Origin: Motiliproteus sp965230735
GTDB taxonomy: Bacteria; Pseudomonadota; Gammaproteobacteria; Pseudomonadales; Balneatricaceae
DNA: 64,000 nucleotides
Direction: 5' to 3'
NCBI RefSeq assembly: GCF_965230735.1
Contig: NZ_OZ246016.1
Span: 186,001 to 250,000, forward strand
The position numbers and the translations under genes are program-made. Each line of letters starts with the position of its first letter. Position 1 is the first letter of the stretch. Positions 1 through 9,089 of the stretch are shown one piece after another. Under the pieces are notes generated by a model. It did no database searches, was not told the DNA's origin, and worked only from the letters and a program-made list of their open reading frames with translations.

Positions 1-883
1 GGCAGCGATTATCAATACCGATGCCGGTGCTCAGTTGGTACTGACCTCCGATGACACCGGTCTTGAAAATGCCTTTGAGGTTTCAAGCAATTTCAGCGGC
101 GTCAATGTAACCAACCTGGTCGACACCAACGACGTCAACTATGCCAAAGACGCGATTATCGAGATCGACGGACAAACCGTCACTGGCAGCAGTAACACCT
201 TCGAAAACGCCATCGAAGGCCTAAGCATCACGGCACTGAAGACCAATGTCGGCGAGACTATCGACTTGAATGTCAGCGCTAGCACCACCAGCATCCGCCA
301 GCAAATTGAAAGTTTCGTCACCGCCTACAATACCTTGCAGCAGCAGTTTTCTGACCAATCGCAATACGATGCCGAAACCACCCAGTCGACTCCGCTGTTT
401 GCCGACTCATTGCTGCGAACGCTGAGCACCCAGGTACGTGCCGGTATGACCGGAAAGGTTTCTACCAGCGTCGGTAATATCGAAGCGCTGGCATCCATGG
501 GTATCGTCAGCGACAACGAGGGTAAGCTGTCTATCGACACTGAGGCCCTGAACGATGCTATCGAAAACGACTATGACGGTATTGTGGCACTGTTTAGTAG
601 TTCAGATGGTATCGCTAATCGACTCGATACCACCCTCGATAACTACCTCAACTCAGGCGGAACCTTTGATCAACGTACCGATTCGATCAATAGCCGCATC
701 AGTGACCTCACCGATGAACGTGAAGCGGTAGCATTACGTGCGGAGAAACTCGAGGCACGGCTGCTGGCCCAGTTCAACGCCATGAGCCAGCTGGTCTCAC
801 AACTGAATTCAACCGGCGAGTGGTTGACCAGTTCACTCCAATCGCTACCCGGTGTTGTCCGTCAATCCAACGATTCCAACTAA
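1..883 (+). CDS. fliD: Flagellar hook-associated protein 2 (filament cap), C-terminal part
   Basis: This is the 3' part of fliD; the open frame runs in from the left edge, so the start lies outside the window. FliD forms the cap at the filament tip under which flagellin subunits assemble. The visible part has the Ser/Thr/Asn-rich central domain and ends in a predicted coiled-coil stretch (about 230-262 of the fragment, with repeated Glu/Arg/Leu heptads) typical of the FliD C-terminal domain, which contacts the filament. fliS follows 14 nt downstream and a fliT-like gene after that, the usual fliD-S-T order. The assignment rests on the C-terminal pattern and this context; the missing N-terminus cannot be judged. 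Confidence 0.93.
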   Translation, partial: AAIINTDAGAQLVLTSDDTGLENAFEVSSNFSGVNVTNLVDTNDVNYAKDAIIEIDGQTVTGSSNTFENAIEGLSITALKTNVGETIDLNVSASTTSIRQQIESFVTAYNTLQQQFSDQSQYDAETTQSTPLFADSLLRTLSTQVRAGMTGKVSTSVGNIEALASMGIVSDNEGKLSIDTEALNDAIENDYDGIVALFSSSDGIANRLDTTLDNYLNSGGTFDQRTDSINSRISDLTDEREAVALRAEKLEARLLAQFNAMSQLVSQLNSTGEWLTSSLQSLPGVVRQSNDSN

Positions 884-897
884 GCTAAGGCCAATTC

Positions 898-1320
898 ATG
901 AGCATTAAAGCGATCAACGAATACAACAAAGTCGGCGTGAAGAGCGGTGTTGACCAGGCCACCCCGCACCGTATGGTTCAGATGTTGCTCGAGGGTGCAC
1001 TGACCCGCATCGCCATTGCCAAGGGCCATATGGAGCGTAAAGAGCTGGCTCAGCAGGGCGAAGAGATCAGCAAAGCGATCACCATCGTCGGCGGCCTGCA
1101 GGCGACTCTGGATCCGGAAAAAGGCGGCGAAGTCGCCGGTAATCTGGATTATCTCTACGACCACATTGCTCAGGGGCTGATGCAGGCCAACAGCGAGTCA
1201 TCAATCGAGAAGCTGGACCAGATCATCAATCTGTTGGTTGAGATCAAGAGCGGCTGGGATGCAATTCCGGTTGAGCACCATCAAACCACAGGGCTATCCG
1301 ATAGCGAAGCAAGCAGCTAG
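898..1320 (+). CDS. fliS: Flagellin export chaperone FliS
   Basis: FliS is a small four-helix cytoplasmic chaperone that binds the C-terminus of flagellin and prevents premature polymerisation before export. The 140-residue product is the family's normal size. Its N-terminus (starting MSIKAINEYNKV) and the PHRMVQMLLEGAL stretch, followed by a region rich in Ile, Ala and Lys, are characteristic. It starts 14 nt after fliD and stops 2 nt before the next gene, so the three are almost certainly co-transcribed. The ATG start is preceded by a purine-rich stretch (CTAAGGCC). The last 15 residues are polar and probably disordered. Confidence 0.95.
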   Translation: MSIKAINEYNKVGVKSGVDQATPHRMVQMLLEGALTRIAIAKGHMERKELAQQGEEISKAITIVGGLQATLDPEKGGEVAGNLDYLYDHIAQGLMQANSESSIEKLDQIINLLVEIKSGWDAIPVEHHQTTGLSDSEASS

Positions 1321-1322
1321 CA

Positions 1323-1673
1323 ATGAGCACCGCAAAGATCGATCTTAACGCCCTAATCGCAGAGGTCGATCAGGCGCTAGCTCTCGGTCAGGAACTGATC
1401 GAAGCGTTGGAAGCCGTAAAAACCGAGCCAGAACTACTGCCGGTGCTCGAGCGCCGGCAGCGACAGGTCCTATCACTACCTCTCGAGCAACTCCAAGGAT
1501 TGGTTCTACCAACCCAGCTCACCAGCAAGCTATCGCTGCTGTGGCAGCAGGATGACCAAATTAACCATCTTGCAGTACAGCAACGTCGTGCTATCTCCCA
1601 AGCTATCAAGACATTCCGCATCGGCCAAAGCGGCGTCAAAGCCTATCAGAATATCTCTCAACAGAGCCGCTAA
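1323..1673 (+). CDS. FliT-like flagellar chaperone
   Basis: A 116-residue, all-helical, Leu/Gln/Glu-rich cytoplasmic protein encoded 2 nt after fliS. Position, size and heptad-like composition match the FliT family, which binds FliD and in enterics also FlhDC and export-gate proteins. No strict motif defines FliT, so the call relies mostly on the fliD-fliS-x order and helical content. The region 60-80 (QLTSKLSLLWQQDDQINHLA) fits a helix-turn-helix bundle. It is the last gene of the rightward unit and converges on flgL; a hairpin lies between them. It could instead be an unrelated helical adaptor. Confidence 0.65.
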   Translation: MSTAKIDLNALIAEVDQALALGQELIEALEAVKTEPELLPVLERRQRQVLSLPLEQLQGLVLPTQLTSKLSLLWQQDDQINHLAVQQRRAISQAIKTFRIGQSGVKAYQNISQQSR

Positions 1674-1709
1674 GCATAGCGATACAGAGCCCACCTCTTG
1701 CTGAAAACA

Positions 1710-1750
1710 ACAACGCCGCTGGCATCCCTGCACAGCGGCGTCATTCTATT
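1710..1750. terminator. Hairpin between convergent fliT-like gene and flgL
   Basis: A perfect 9-bp stem, ACGCCGCTG at 1713-1721 and CAGCGGCGT at 1733-1741, with an 11-nt loop. It is flanked by moderately T-rich sequence on the right (TCATTCTATTT) and A-rich sequence on the left (GAAAACAACA). It could end transcripts from both sides; the U-tracts are imperfect. Confidence 0.5.
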
Positions 1751-1766
1751 TCGCGCGTAATCGCGA

Positions 1767-3020
1767 TCAGAGGAAGTTAAACAGCGTCAGGTTATTAACC
1801 CGGGCAAACGTCTGCTGGGCGGCCTGCAAGGCAACCTCTTGGAAGCTAAAGGCACTGATCGCTTCGGCATAATCCAGATCTTCCAGATTCGACAGCGCCG
1901 CTTTGGTAAAGATCTCGAAGTCTTCATTAATGGTCCGCTGATTTTCCAGCGTACTCAGCCGCCCACCCATCTGTGTCTGGGCACTGATAATGCCCTCCTG
2001 TCCCTGTTCCAGCTCATCCAAGGCCGTTGTCACCGCCTGGTTAACTTCATCGGCCGTCCCTCCGGCTTCCAGCGAGACTATCAGATTCTCAATGGAGGTC
2101 AGGATATTGCGCCGGGGAACATCCGGAGTGAATACCAGATCATCGGTCGTGCCGGAGCCACCCGCCGGCGGAGTCACAGCAAAGCTCAGGCCGATTTCGA
2201 GACTCAGATCCAATGTCACCGGTGCCAACCCATCGGGTACCGTGCCACTCAGATTATTGCCCGAGGTCCCTTTGACCGGATTGCCGTCACTGTCCAGCAG
2301 CGTATAGGTGGCAGGATCGCCTGGATTGGTACCGGCGACCACCTCCAGAGTCAGATCGCTACGACCGTTGGAGTTAACGTAATTGCGGAACACCTCCGGC
2401 TCGGACACCGAAACGCTGTAACCCGCCGGTGCCGGAGCCTGAACATTGGCAGCGGCTACCTGAATGGTCTGAAAGATATCTCGACCCGAGTCGGTGCTCT
2501 GGGTGAAAACTTCCGGACCCACTTGAATCAAACGGGTTTCATCATCCCCGTTGTAGGCGTAGACACCGCTGCCATCGTTTGAAAACGGCTGAGTCTTACC
2601 TTTGGCTCCGGCGAACAGGTATTCCCCTTGGGCATCCCGGGTGTTCATCAACCCCTGGATAAAGGTCTGCATCTCACGGATCTCACCGGCGATGCCTTTA
2701 CGGTCAGCATCGGTCAAGGCGCCGTTGTTTGCCTGGATCGCCAGCTCTCGGACCCGGTCCGACGCATTCTGAATCTGCTGCAGGGTCTGCTCTTCCAAAC
2801 TCAGGCGTCGCTCGGAGACCGTGATGTTCTCATTGTAGGTCTGGGTGGTCGTCAGCTCTCGCTGAAGCTTCAGAATCTGCGCCGCCGCCACCGGATCGTC
2901 CGCCGGACTGATCAGCTTCTTGCCGGTCGAAATCTGGTTTTGCAGGTTGGCAATGTTGGTTTGGCCCGTCTGAATATTACGGACACCGTTTTGAAAAATT
3001 TGCAGGCTGGATACACGCAT
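1767..3020 (-). CDS. flgL: Flagellar hook-filament junction protein 3
   Basis: FlgL (HAP3) joins the hook-FlgK zone to the filament. The N-terminus (MRVSSLQIFQNGVRNIQ, then IANLQNQISTGKKLISPADDPVAAAQIL) is the flagellin-like D0/D1 helix, and the C-terminus ends with the matching helix finishing NNLTLFNFL. The 417-residue length exceeds the about 317 residues of the enteric protein. The extra length lies in a Gly/Pro/Asp-rich central stretch (about 150-300) that would form a surface-exposed domain. It starts 2 nt after flgK ends, so flgK-flgL are one transcript. Confidence 0.95.
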   Translation of the reverse strand: MRVSSLQIFQNGVRNIQTGQTNIANLQNQISTGKKLISPADDPVAAAQILKLQRELTTTQTYNENITVSERRLSLEEQTLQQIQNASDRVRELAIQANNGALTDADRKGIAGEIREMQTFIQGLMNTRDAQGEYLFAGAKGKTQPFSNDGSGVYAYNGDDETRLIQVGPEVFTQSTDSGRDIFQTIQVAAANVQAPAPAGYSVSVSEPEVFRNYVNSNGRSDLTLEVVAGTNPGDPATYTLLDSDGNPVKGTSGNNLSGTVPDGLAPVTLDLSLEIGLSFAVTPPAGGSGTTDDLVFTPDVPRRNILTSIENLIVSLEAGGTADEVNQAVTTALDELEQGQEGIISAQTQMGGRLSTLENQRTINEDFEIFTKAALSNLEDLDYAEAISAFSFQEVALQAAQQTFARVNNLTLFNFL

Positions 3021-3022
3021 GA

Positions 3023-5059
3023 TTAGCCTCCAGTAGATGCCAGCAAAGTATCGAACAGGCTGCGTGCGGTATTGATCACCTGCGCCGCCGCCTGATATTG
3101 CTGCTGGAATTTAATGATATCGGCCGCTTCCTCATCCAGGTTAACGCCGGAGATTCCGTTACGAACCGCTTCGGCATTACGCATGATGGTTTCATTGGCC
3201 TGAAGGTTGATATTGGCCACGCTGGCGCTGGTACCAACCCGTTCGATCAGGCGCCCGTAGTTGTCCTGATAGGTCGCCCCCTCAATCACTTCAGCCTGTT
3301 GAAGGTTGGACAGCTGCAGCGCATTACGGTTATCACTGACGGCGCCGGTGTTGGGCGAAAAATCGATCTTATCGTTGACCGACGGTTTTCCACTGACCGT
3401 CGCGGTAAAGCCGTTAAACTGAATCGGCTGCCCCTCGGTGTAGGTGCGATTCGTCGCCGCGCTGCCGTCATCGAATACATACGCGATCGGATTATTCGGA
3501 TCGCTGACATCAAAGGCGTTATAGGTTCCGTCGGCATTAAACACGATCTGAACCGGCGGGTTGTTCACCAACGCCAACTCCATCGACACTGCGCTTCCCT
3601 GCTGGCCGAAATTGGTCGGTTCCTGGATGATAATTCCATCAACGCTCAGGGTTCCCAGATTGTCTTCCGCCGTCTCTGCCCGAACCGGTGAAGCAAAGGC
3701 CAACTCGCGCCCCGACTTCAATTCGACACTGAGCGACTCAGCTCCGGTCCGAACCGGCATGATCAACACCTGGTCATTCTCGCCGAAGGCCTCGCCTTTA
3801 GCCGTCCTCAGATCGATGTCGATGCCATCGATATTTAATCGCAGCGTACCATTGGCAACGTCCTGATCCAGGGTCATATCCTGATAACTGTCAGCTGCCA
3901 GCGCACCGTTGCGAGCGGTGAAATCGTTCTGGGTAAAGATCTGACCGTCGGATTTCCGGGTCACGGTAAAGGAGTTGCCTTCACCGAACTTGACCACGTA
4001 GTCACTGGCGTTCAGCAAGGAGGTATCCCGAATCACCACATCGGACAGCGAACTCATCGGACTCTGATTGGTACTGAAGGCGCGGACTTCACCGGTCGTT
4101 TTCAGATCGCTGAACAGCTCATTGGCCATCCGACCATCGATATCCACGCCCTTGATATGCTGCTCGTTCATGGTGTCGGAAAACACGATGGCCAAGCGCC
4201 CCAACTCATTCCAGGAGGGGATCAGCAGCTCATCCTTAATCCGCAACAGACCACCGATCTCACCATCGTTAATCTGATCATCGATCTTGATTCGCTTATC
4301 GTTGATCGACAGGTGGATATCCACGTCGTTGATATCCGGATCGCCCTGGCTATAGGTCACGGTACTGGCATTACCACCGATAACCAGCGGCTGACCGTTG
4401 CCCACATAGAGATTGATATCGGTACTGCCGGTACTAGTTTGAACCGTCACCCCCAGCTTCTCGCTGAGCCCCATGATCATCTGATCACGCTGATCCTTCA
4501 GCTCGTTGGCCGGCTCCCCCCGGGAATCCGCCAACCGGATAAGGTCGTTCAGATCAGCTACGATCTTGGCCATCTGATTGACTTCATCGGTGGCGCTGTT
4601 GAGCTTGGTATTGACCGCGTCGTTCTGGGCCCGAAGTTGACGATCGACCTCGACAAAACGTTCGGCCGTCGCATCGGCCTGAGCCAGGATCAGTTCACGG
4701 TTGGGAATTGATGAGGGGTCATCCACACCGGTCTGCAAGGCGCTGAAGAACTGGTCCAGCGAAGCGGAAAGGCTGGTATTGGAGTTGGCCAACAGGTTAT
4801 CCAACTGCCCGGCATAGAAGGCAAAGGCGTCGGAAGACTGAAAAGCCGCCGAGCTGCTCCAGTGCTGCTGTTGCGAGAACAGATCCACCACCCGATTGAT
4901 GCTGAGAATCTGCACTCCCTGTTCGGGAGCCGCGCGAGAACTTAAATCGATTTGCTGGCGCGAGTAGCCGGGGGTATTAACGTTGGCGATGTTGTTACTC
5001 GCCACTTCAAACCCACGCTGGGCAACACTTAGGCCCTGCAGAGCGATATTGATGGTCAT
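3023..5059 (-). CDS. flgK: Flagellar hook-associated protein 1
   Basis: FlgK (HAP1) is the first hook-filament junction protein, exported through the flagellar type III apparatus. The N-terminal rod-hook signature is clear (NNIANVNTPGYSRQQ near residues 22-36), and the C-terminus has the matching helix (AADIIKFQQQYQAAAQVINTARSLFDTLL). At 678 residues it is longer than the roughly 550-residue enteric form, with an enlarged beta-rich middle. A strong Shine-Dalgarno (AGGAGG) lies a few bases before the ATG. flgJ lies 133 nt upstream on the same strand; no separate promoter was recognised in that gap, which holds short TGAGT-type repeats. Confidence 0.96.
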   Translation of the reverse strand: MTINIALQGLSVAQRGFEVASNNIANVNTPGYSRQQIDLSSRAAPEQGVQILSINRVVDLFSQQQHWSSSAAFQSSDAFAFYAGQLDNLLANSNTSLSASLDQFFSALQTGVDDPSSIPNRELILAQADATAERFVEVDRQLRAQNDAVNTKLNSATDEVNQMAKIVADLNDLIRLADSRGEPANELKDQRDQMIMGLSEKLGVTVQTSTGSTDINLYVGNGQPLVIGGNASTVTYSQGDPDINDVDIHLSINDKRIKIDDQINDGEIGGLLRIKDELLIPSWNELGRLAIVFSDTMNEQHIKGVDIDGRMANELFSDLKTTGEVRAFSTNQSPMSSLSDVVIRDTSLLNASDYVVKFGEGNSFTVTRKSDGQIFTQNDFTARNGALAADSYQDMTLDQDVANGTLRLNIDGIDIDLRTAKGEAFGENDQVLIMPVRTGAESLSVELKSGRELAFASPVRAETAEDNLGTLSVDGIIIQEPTNFGQQGSAVSMELALVNNPPVQIVFNADGTYNAFDVSDPNNPIAYVFDDGSAATNRTYTEGQPIQFNGFTATVSGKPSVNDKIDFSPNTGAVSDNRNALQLSNLQQAEVIEGATYQDNYGRLIERVGTSASVANINLQANETIMRNAEAVRNGISGVNLDEEAADIIKFQQQYQAAAQVINTARSLFDTLLASTGG

Positions 5060-5192
5060 GTTAAACCTCCTGAGAGATTACTACGTTTATTGCGCGGGCT
5101 GGATCAGGTCGCTAAATGTCGTTTGTCGCTATCTCGACCGACCAACCGCTACGCTCAACTCTCGGTACTGTTTTGAGTCCTAATTCTGAGTA

Positions 5193-6200
5193 CTAACTTT
5201 GAGTACTACCCTTCGATACTTTCTGATACGCATTACGAAACAGATCGCTGCTCAGAATGCCTTGAACCTTACTGCTATAGGCCGGATCCGTTGCATAGCC
5301 GGCCAGTTGTAGCTGTTCGATATAGCTGTGGCTATCACCGGCCCGGCCCAGTGCCTGTTGATAACGCGGGCTCTCACTGATAAAAGCCAGATAGTCCTGC
5401 ATACTGTGCCGATAGGAGTCGTAAGCACGGAACGAAGCCCGCTCCTGCTGCGTAATCCCGTCACGGAACTCCAGCGTGTTGCTGGCGACCCGATCACCCT
5501 GCCAGCGCTGATCGGCCTTGATGCCGAACAGGTTGTAGCTGTTGCCGCCGTCGGCTCGACGCGGCAAATGTTTGCCCCATCCGGTCTCCAGTGCCGCCTG
5601 GGCCACCAACACCTCCGCATCAACGGAACTGTCGGCGCTGACCTGTCTAGCGATTGGCATCATCGACTGCACGAAAGCTTGCGGAGACTCGAATCGATCC
5701 GGCAGTTCAGCGACTTCGTTACCCTTCACTTGAGTATTACGGTCGGACCCAACCGCCGCCGCAGACCCCAACTGCTCCTGCTGTGAGCGAATCCGCGCTT
5801 GCTGCAGCAGCGCAGCAAGATCCCCTGAAGCATGATTAACCGTTTGATTAGGTTGGATAACTTTCTGTTGATCCACCTCTATCGGATGACTGCTGGGAGT
5901 CAGTTGACGAACCAGCACTTCGCTCAAACCAATTCCCTTGCCCGACGACAGGGAAACACTCAACTGCTGGTCCAGCATCTCCTGGTAGAACTTGCTCTCA
6001 CTGCTATCGAACAGCCCGCCTTCAGACAGGGCTTCGTTGGCCTGACGCATGTTCTTGAGCAGCATATTGAGGAACAACGATTCGAACTGTTCCGCCACCG
6101 CCTTCAAGGCACGCGGATCGTCATCCCGATTGGCCTGCTTAAGCTTATTCAGCTCATTCAGATCGGTATATGACTTGATGGAAAGGTCGTTGCTGGTCAT
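5193..6200 (-). CDS. flgJ: Flagellar rod assembly protein / peptidoglycan glucosaminidase
   Basis: FlgJ scaffolds rod assembly and opens the peptidoglycan for the growing rod. The N-terminal rod-binding domain spans about residues 28-100 (AVAEQFESLFLNMLLKNMR), followed by a Gln/Ser-rich linker (105-165). The C-terminal GH73-type glucosaminidase domain is at about 175-325. The catalytic Glu is E205 in AALETGWGKH, and the NSYNLFGIKA motif follows. This is the two-domain architecture of gamma- and beta-proteobacteria. A 162-nt gap with a sigma-54-like site separates it from flgI, so it probably heads a flgJKL unit. Confidence 0.95.
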   Translation of the reverse strand: MTSNDLSIKSYTDLNELNKLKQANRDDDPRALKAVAEQFESLFLNMLLKNMRQANEALSEGGLFDSSESKFYQEMLDQQLSVSLSSGKGIGLSEVLVRQLTPSSHPIEVDQQKVIQPNQTVNHASGDLAALLQQARIRSQQEQLGSAAAVGSDRNTQVKGNEVAELPDRFESPQAFVQSMMPIARQVSADSSVDAEVLVAQAALETGWGKHLPRRADGGNSYNLFGIKADQRWQGDRVASNTLEFRDGITQQERASFRAYDSYRHSMQDYLAFISESPRYQQALGRAGDSHSYIEQLQLAGYATDPAYSSKVQGILSSDLFRNAYQKVSKGSTQS

Positions 6201-6247
6201 GCTTGGCTCCGGTAAAGCGGCAATTGCGCGCCGCCATACCTGTTTAA

Positions 6248-6263
6248 TGCATAACCAATGCCA
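6248..6263 (-). promoter_or_regulatory. Candidate sigma-54 promoter for flgJKL
   Basis: On the minus strand the sequence reads TGGCATTGGTTATGCA. GG and GC are at the exact -24/-12 spacing, and the match to TGGCAC-N5-TTGCW is good apart from T at the sixth base and ATGC for TTGC. It lies 48 nt before the flgJ start, in an unusually long gap after flgI. Confidence 0.5.
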
Positions 6264-6362
6264 ACTTTCTCGACAGACAGAGACTGCCCGGTTTGCACTG
6301 CCAATCCAGGCGTACAGAGCGGGCCTGGGACCCAGACCCTAGTGACTTTTTCGATAAGCCGG

Positions 6363-7466
6363 TTAGATCACCACCAACTCAGCCTTCAGCGCCCCCGACT
6401 GTTTCAGAGCTTCAAGAATCGCCATTAGATCACCGGGCGCAGCGCCAACCTGATTGACCGCTTCGACAATCTCGTTGAGCGAAGCCCCTGGCTGGAACGA
6501 GAACATATGGCCGCTGTTTTCATCCACTTCGATGCCGCTTCGCGGCACCACCACGGTGTCGCCACCCGCAAAAGCGCCGGGCTGGTTGGCTTCCGGGTTT
6601 TCCAGTATCGAAACTGTCAACCCGCCATGGGTAATGGCAACCGGTGACACCCGCACATTTTCACCGATAATGATGGTGCCGGTGCGTGAATTGATGATCA
6701 CCTTGGCAACCTCGGCGGCCGGTTCGACCTCCAGATTCTCCAGCACCGACAGGTAGGTGACTCGTTGACTGGCATCACGGGGGGCGCGCACCCGAATCGA
6801 GGTGGCATCCACCGAGGTCGCCACTTCCGGTCCCAGCAAGCCGTTGATCCGCTCTGCGACCCGGCGGGACGTGGTGAAGTCCGGGGTGTGTAGATTCAGC
6901 ACCAAATGATCGCCACGGGCAAAGGGTGTCGGCACCGATCGTTCCACCGTCGCCCCACTGGGAACCCGGCCAACACTGGGGACATTGATGGTGATCCGCG
7001 AACCGTCCAGCCCCTCGGCACCCAATCCCCCTACAACCAGATTACCCTGGGCCATCGCATAGACCTGACCGTCGGCGCCTTTCAGCGGCGCCATCAGCAG
7101 ACTGCCGCCGCGCAGGCTGGAGGCGTCACCGATCGAGGAGACGGTCACGTCGAGCAACTGGCCCGGTTTGGCAAACGGCGGCAGCTCGGCATGGATCGAC
7201 ACCGCGGCGATATTCTTGGACTGCGGGTTGGTTCCCGGCGGCAGCGTCAAACCGAACTGGGTCAACATGTTTCTGAAGGTCTGGGAGGTAAAGCTGACCT
7301 TGTCACCGGTGCCACTCAACCCGACCACCAGACCATAGCCAACCAGCTGGTTAGGCCGTACCCCGGCCACATCGGTAATATCCTTGAGCCGCTCCGCCTG
7401 GGCACCGACGCTAACCAGCGTACTCAGCAGCAAGATCAGTAGATTACGGGTTGTTGTTGTCATCAT
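6363..7466 (-). CDS. flgI: Flagellar P-ring protein
   Basis: FlgI subunits form the periplasmic P ring, the bushing through which the rod turns in the peptidoglycan layer. A Sec signal peptide is evident (about residues 1-24, hydrophobic core LLILLLSTLVSVG, cleavage after AQA). The mature start ERLKDITDVAGVRPNQLVGYG is highly conserved in the family, as is LVGLSGTGD. The 367-residue length is normal. It lies 41 nt downstream of flgH and co-linear with it. Two adjacent ATG codons are possible starts; the first is used here. Confidence 0.97.
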   Translation of the reverse strand: MMTTTTRNLLILLLSTLVSVGAQAERLKDITDVAGVRPNQLVGYGLVVGLSGTGDKVSFTSQTFRNMLTQFGLTLPPGTNPQSKNIAAVSIHAELPPFAKPGQLLDVTVSSIGDASSLRGGSLLMAPLKGADGQVYAMAQGNLVVGGLGAEGLDGSRITINVPSVGRVPSGATVERSVPTPFARGDHLVLNLHTPDFTTSRRVAERINGLLGPEVATSVDATSIRVRAPRDASQRVTYLSVLENLEVEPAAEVAKVIINSRTGTIIIGENVRVSPVAITHGGLTVSILENPEANQPGAFAGGDTVVVPRSGIEVDENSGHMFSFQPGASLNEIVEAVNQVGAAPGDLMAILEALKQSGALKAELVVI

Positions 7467-7507
7467 CAGCTACCTGCTTGGACTTGCCAAAGCCATATCA
7501 AATTGAA

Positions 7508-8191
7508 TTAGAACGGCCACAGCGGGCTGTAGAAGAAGCGGGTAAACCAGCCCAGCTTGTTGGTATCGTGTATCTCACCGGTACCGCTGTAGGTAATCCG
7601 GGCATCCGCCAGCTTGACCGAGTCCAGGGTGTTGTCCGGCTTGATATCCTGGGGTCGAACCAGGCCGCTGACACGGATATATTCATCCCCGCTGGTCAGT
7701 GTCATCCACTTTTCACCCCGAACACGCAGGATTCCATTCGGCAGCACTTCGGATACGGTAACGGTAATGTCGCCACTCAGACTATTACTCTGATCGGCAT
7801 CCCCGGTGCTCTCAAAAGTACGGGTCCCACCAGGCAGACTGAAACTGGCCTCGTTACCGTTGATCGACAGCGGCGACCCGAGGATGGTCGGCGCCGTGAT
7901 CGACAGCTGGCTGTCCTTCTCCAGCTCGGTTTCGCTCGACTTGCTGGCCTGAGTCCGCTCGGTCAATACGATCGTAAGAATATCGCCGACTCGACGGGCG
8001 TTGCCGTCTTCGTATAGGGAGACACTATGGCCGGCCTGGAAGATCGCACCATCAACCGGTTTCGGAGCCGACATCGCCGCCGGTGGAACCGGGGCAAAAT
8101 AGGGGTTGTCAGGCTTGGGTGGCGTTTGCGCACAACCACCCAGCAGTGACGCTGCCAGGATGAATGTCAGAACCTTGTAGTTGGTTTTCAT
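7508..8191 (-). CDS. flgH: Flagellar L-ring lipoprotein
   Basis: FlgH forms the outer-membrane L ring around the rod. The N-terminus is a lipoprotein signal with lipobox LLGGC (Cys20) followed by Ala at +2, consistent with outer-membrane sorting. The remaining 207 residues contain the family's conserved GDILTIVLTERTQASKSS segment and the C-terminal VSGLVRPQDI segment. The 227-residue length is typical. It is co-linear with flgG upstream (29-nt gap) and flgI downstream. Confidence 0.97.
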   Translation of the reverse strand: MKTNYKVLTFILAASLLGGCAQTPPKPDNPYFAPVPPAAMSAPKPVDGAIFQAGHSVSLYEDGNARRVGDILTIVLTERTQASKSSETELEKDSQLSITAPTILGSPLSINGNEASFSLPGGTRTFESTGDADQSNSLSGDITVTVSEVLPNGILRVRGEKWMTLTSGDEYIRVSGLVRPQDIKPDNTLDSVKLADARITYSGTGEIHDTNKLGWFTRFFYSPLWPF

Positions 8192-8220
8192 AGCGATCTA
8201 CCTGTTAATCCCACGGGCGA

Positions 8221-9006
8221 TTAAAGCTGCTGGGTCACGAACGACAACATCTGATCGGCGGTCGAGATCACCTTGGAGTTCATCTCGAACGCTCGCTGGG
8301 TCTGGATCATGTTGACCAGCTCCTCGACCGAGTTGACGTTAGAGTTTTCCAACGCTCCTTGGATTGTTGCGCCAAAGGATGTGGATCCCGGGTTACCGGT
8401 TGTCGGCGCACCACTGGAGACGGTTTCCTGAAACAGGTTGCCGCCGATTGACTGCAAACCGGCCGGATTGGTGAAATCTGCCAGGGTGATCTGGCCGACC
8501 TGGGTTGCCACCGAACTACCGGCCTGAGTTACTGACACGGCACCGTCATTACCGATAGTCACGGAGGTGGCATCGGCGGGGATGGTGATGGTCGGATCCA
8601 GCAGATAACCCTGGGCATTGACCATCTGGCCGCTGGAGTTGAGCTGGAAACGGCCACTGCGGGTATAACCGGTTTCCCCGTTGGGCAACGCGATCTGAAA
8701 GAAGCCGTCACCTTCGATGGCCAGATCCAGGTTCTGATTGGTGACATTGATGGTGCCCTGGGTAAAGGTTTTTTCGGTGCCGACTACCCGCACCCCGGTA
8801 CCCAGCTGAAAGCCGGAAGGCAGCTCGGTTCCATCCGCCGACTGGGCGCCAGGCTGACGCTGCACTTGATAGATCAGATCTTCAAAGATCGCACGATCGC
8901 GCTTAAACCCGTCGGTACTGATATTGGCCAGGTTGTTGGACACAACCCGCAGCGCGGTATCCTGGGCGCTCAGTCCCGTCTTGGCGACAAACAGGGCTCC
9001 GTTCAT
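8221..9006 (-). CDS. flgG: Flagellar distal rod protein
   Basis: FlgG makes the distal rod that spans the P and L rings. The 261-residue product has the N-terminal rod signature (TALRVVSNNLANISTDGFKRDRAIFEDL) and the C-terminal partner helix (SNVNSVEELVNMIQTQRAFEMNSKVISTADQML). The family-specific VAKTGLSAQDT start is present. It sits between flgF (83 nt upstream) and flgH, the standard order. Confidence 0.97.
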   Translation of the reverse strand: MNGALFVAKTGLSAQDTALRVVSNNLANISTDGFKRDRAIFEDLIYQVQRQPGAQSADGTELPSGFQLGTGVRVVGTEKTFTQGTINVTNQNLDLAIEGDGFFQIALPNGETGYTRSGRFQLNSSGQMVNAQGYLLDPTITIPADATSVTIGNDGAVSVTQAGSSVATQVGQITLADFTNPAGLQSIGGNLFQETVSSGAPTTGNPGSTSFGATIQGALENSNVNSVEELVNMIQTQRAFEMNSKVISTADQMLSFVTQQL

Positions 9007-9089
9007 AATTTTCCCCTTCTACAGCGATCACCAACCGATCACTGTGATGACTTGCTAAGTTATTGTTCGTTGGCCCCTACGGGCTGGCT

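Noticed and set aside
1839..2582. A 247-codon open frame opposite flgL
   Set aside because: Antisense shadow without recognisable domain or ribosome site.
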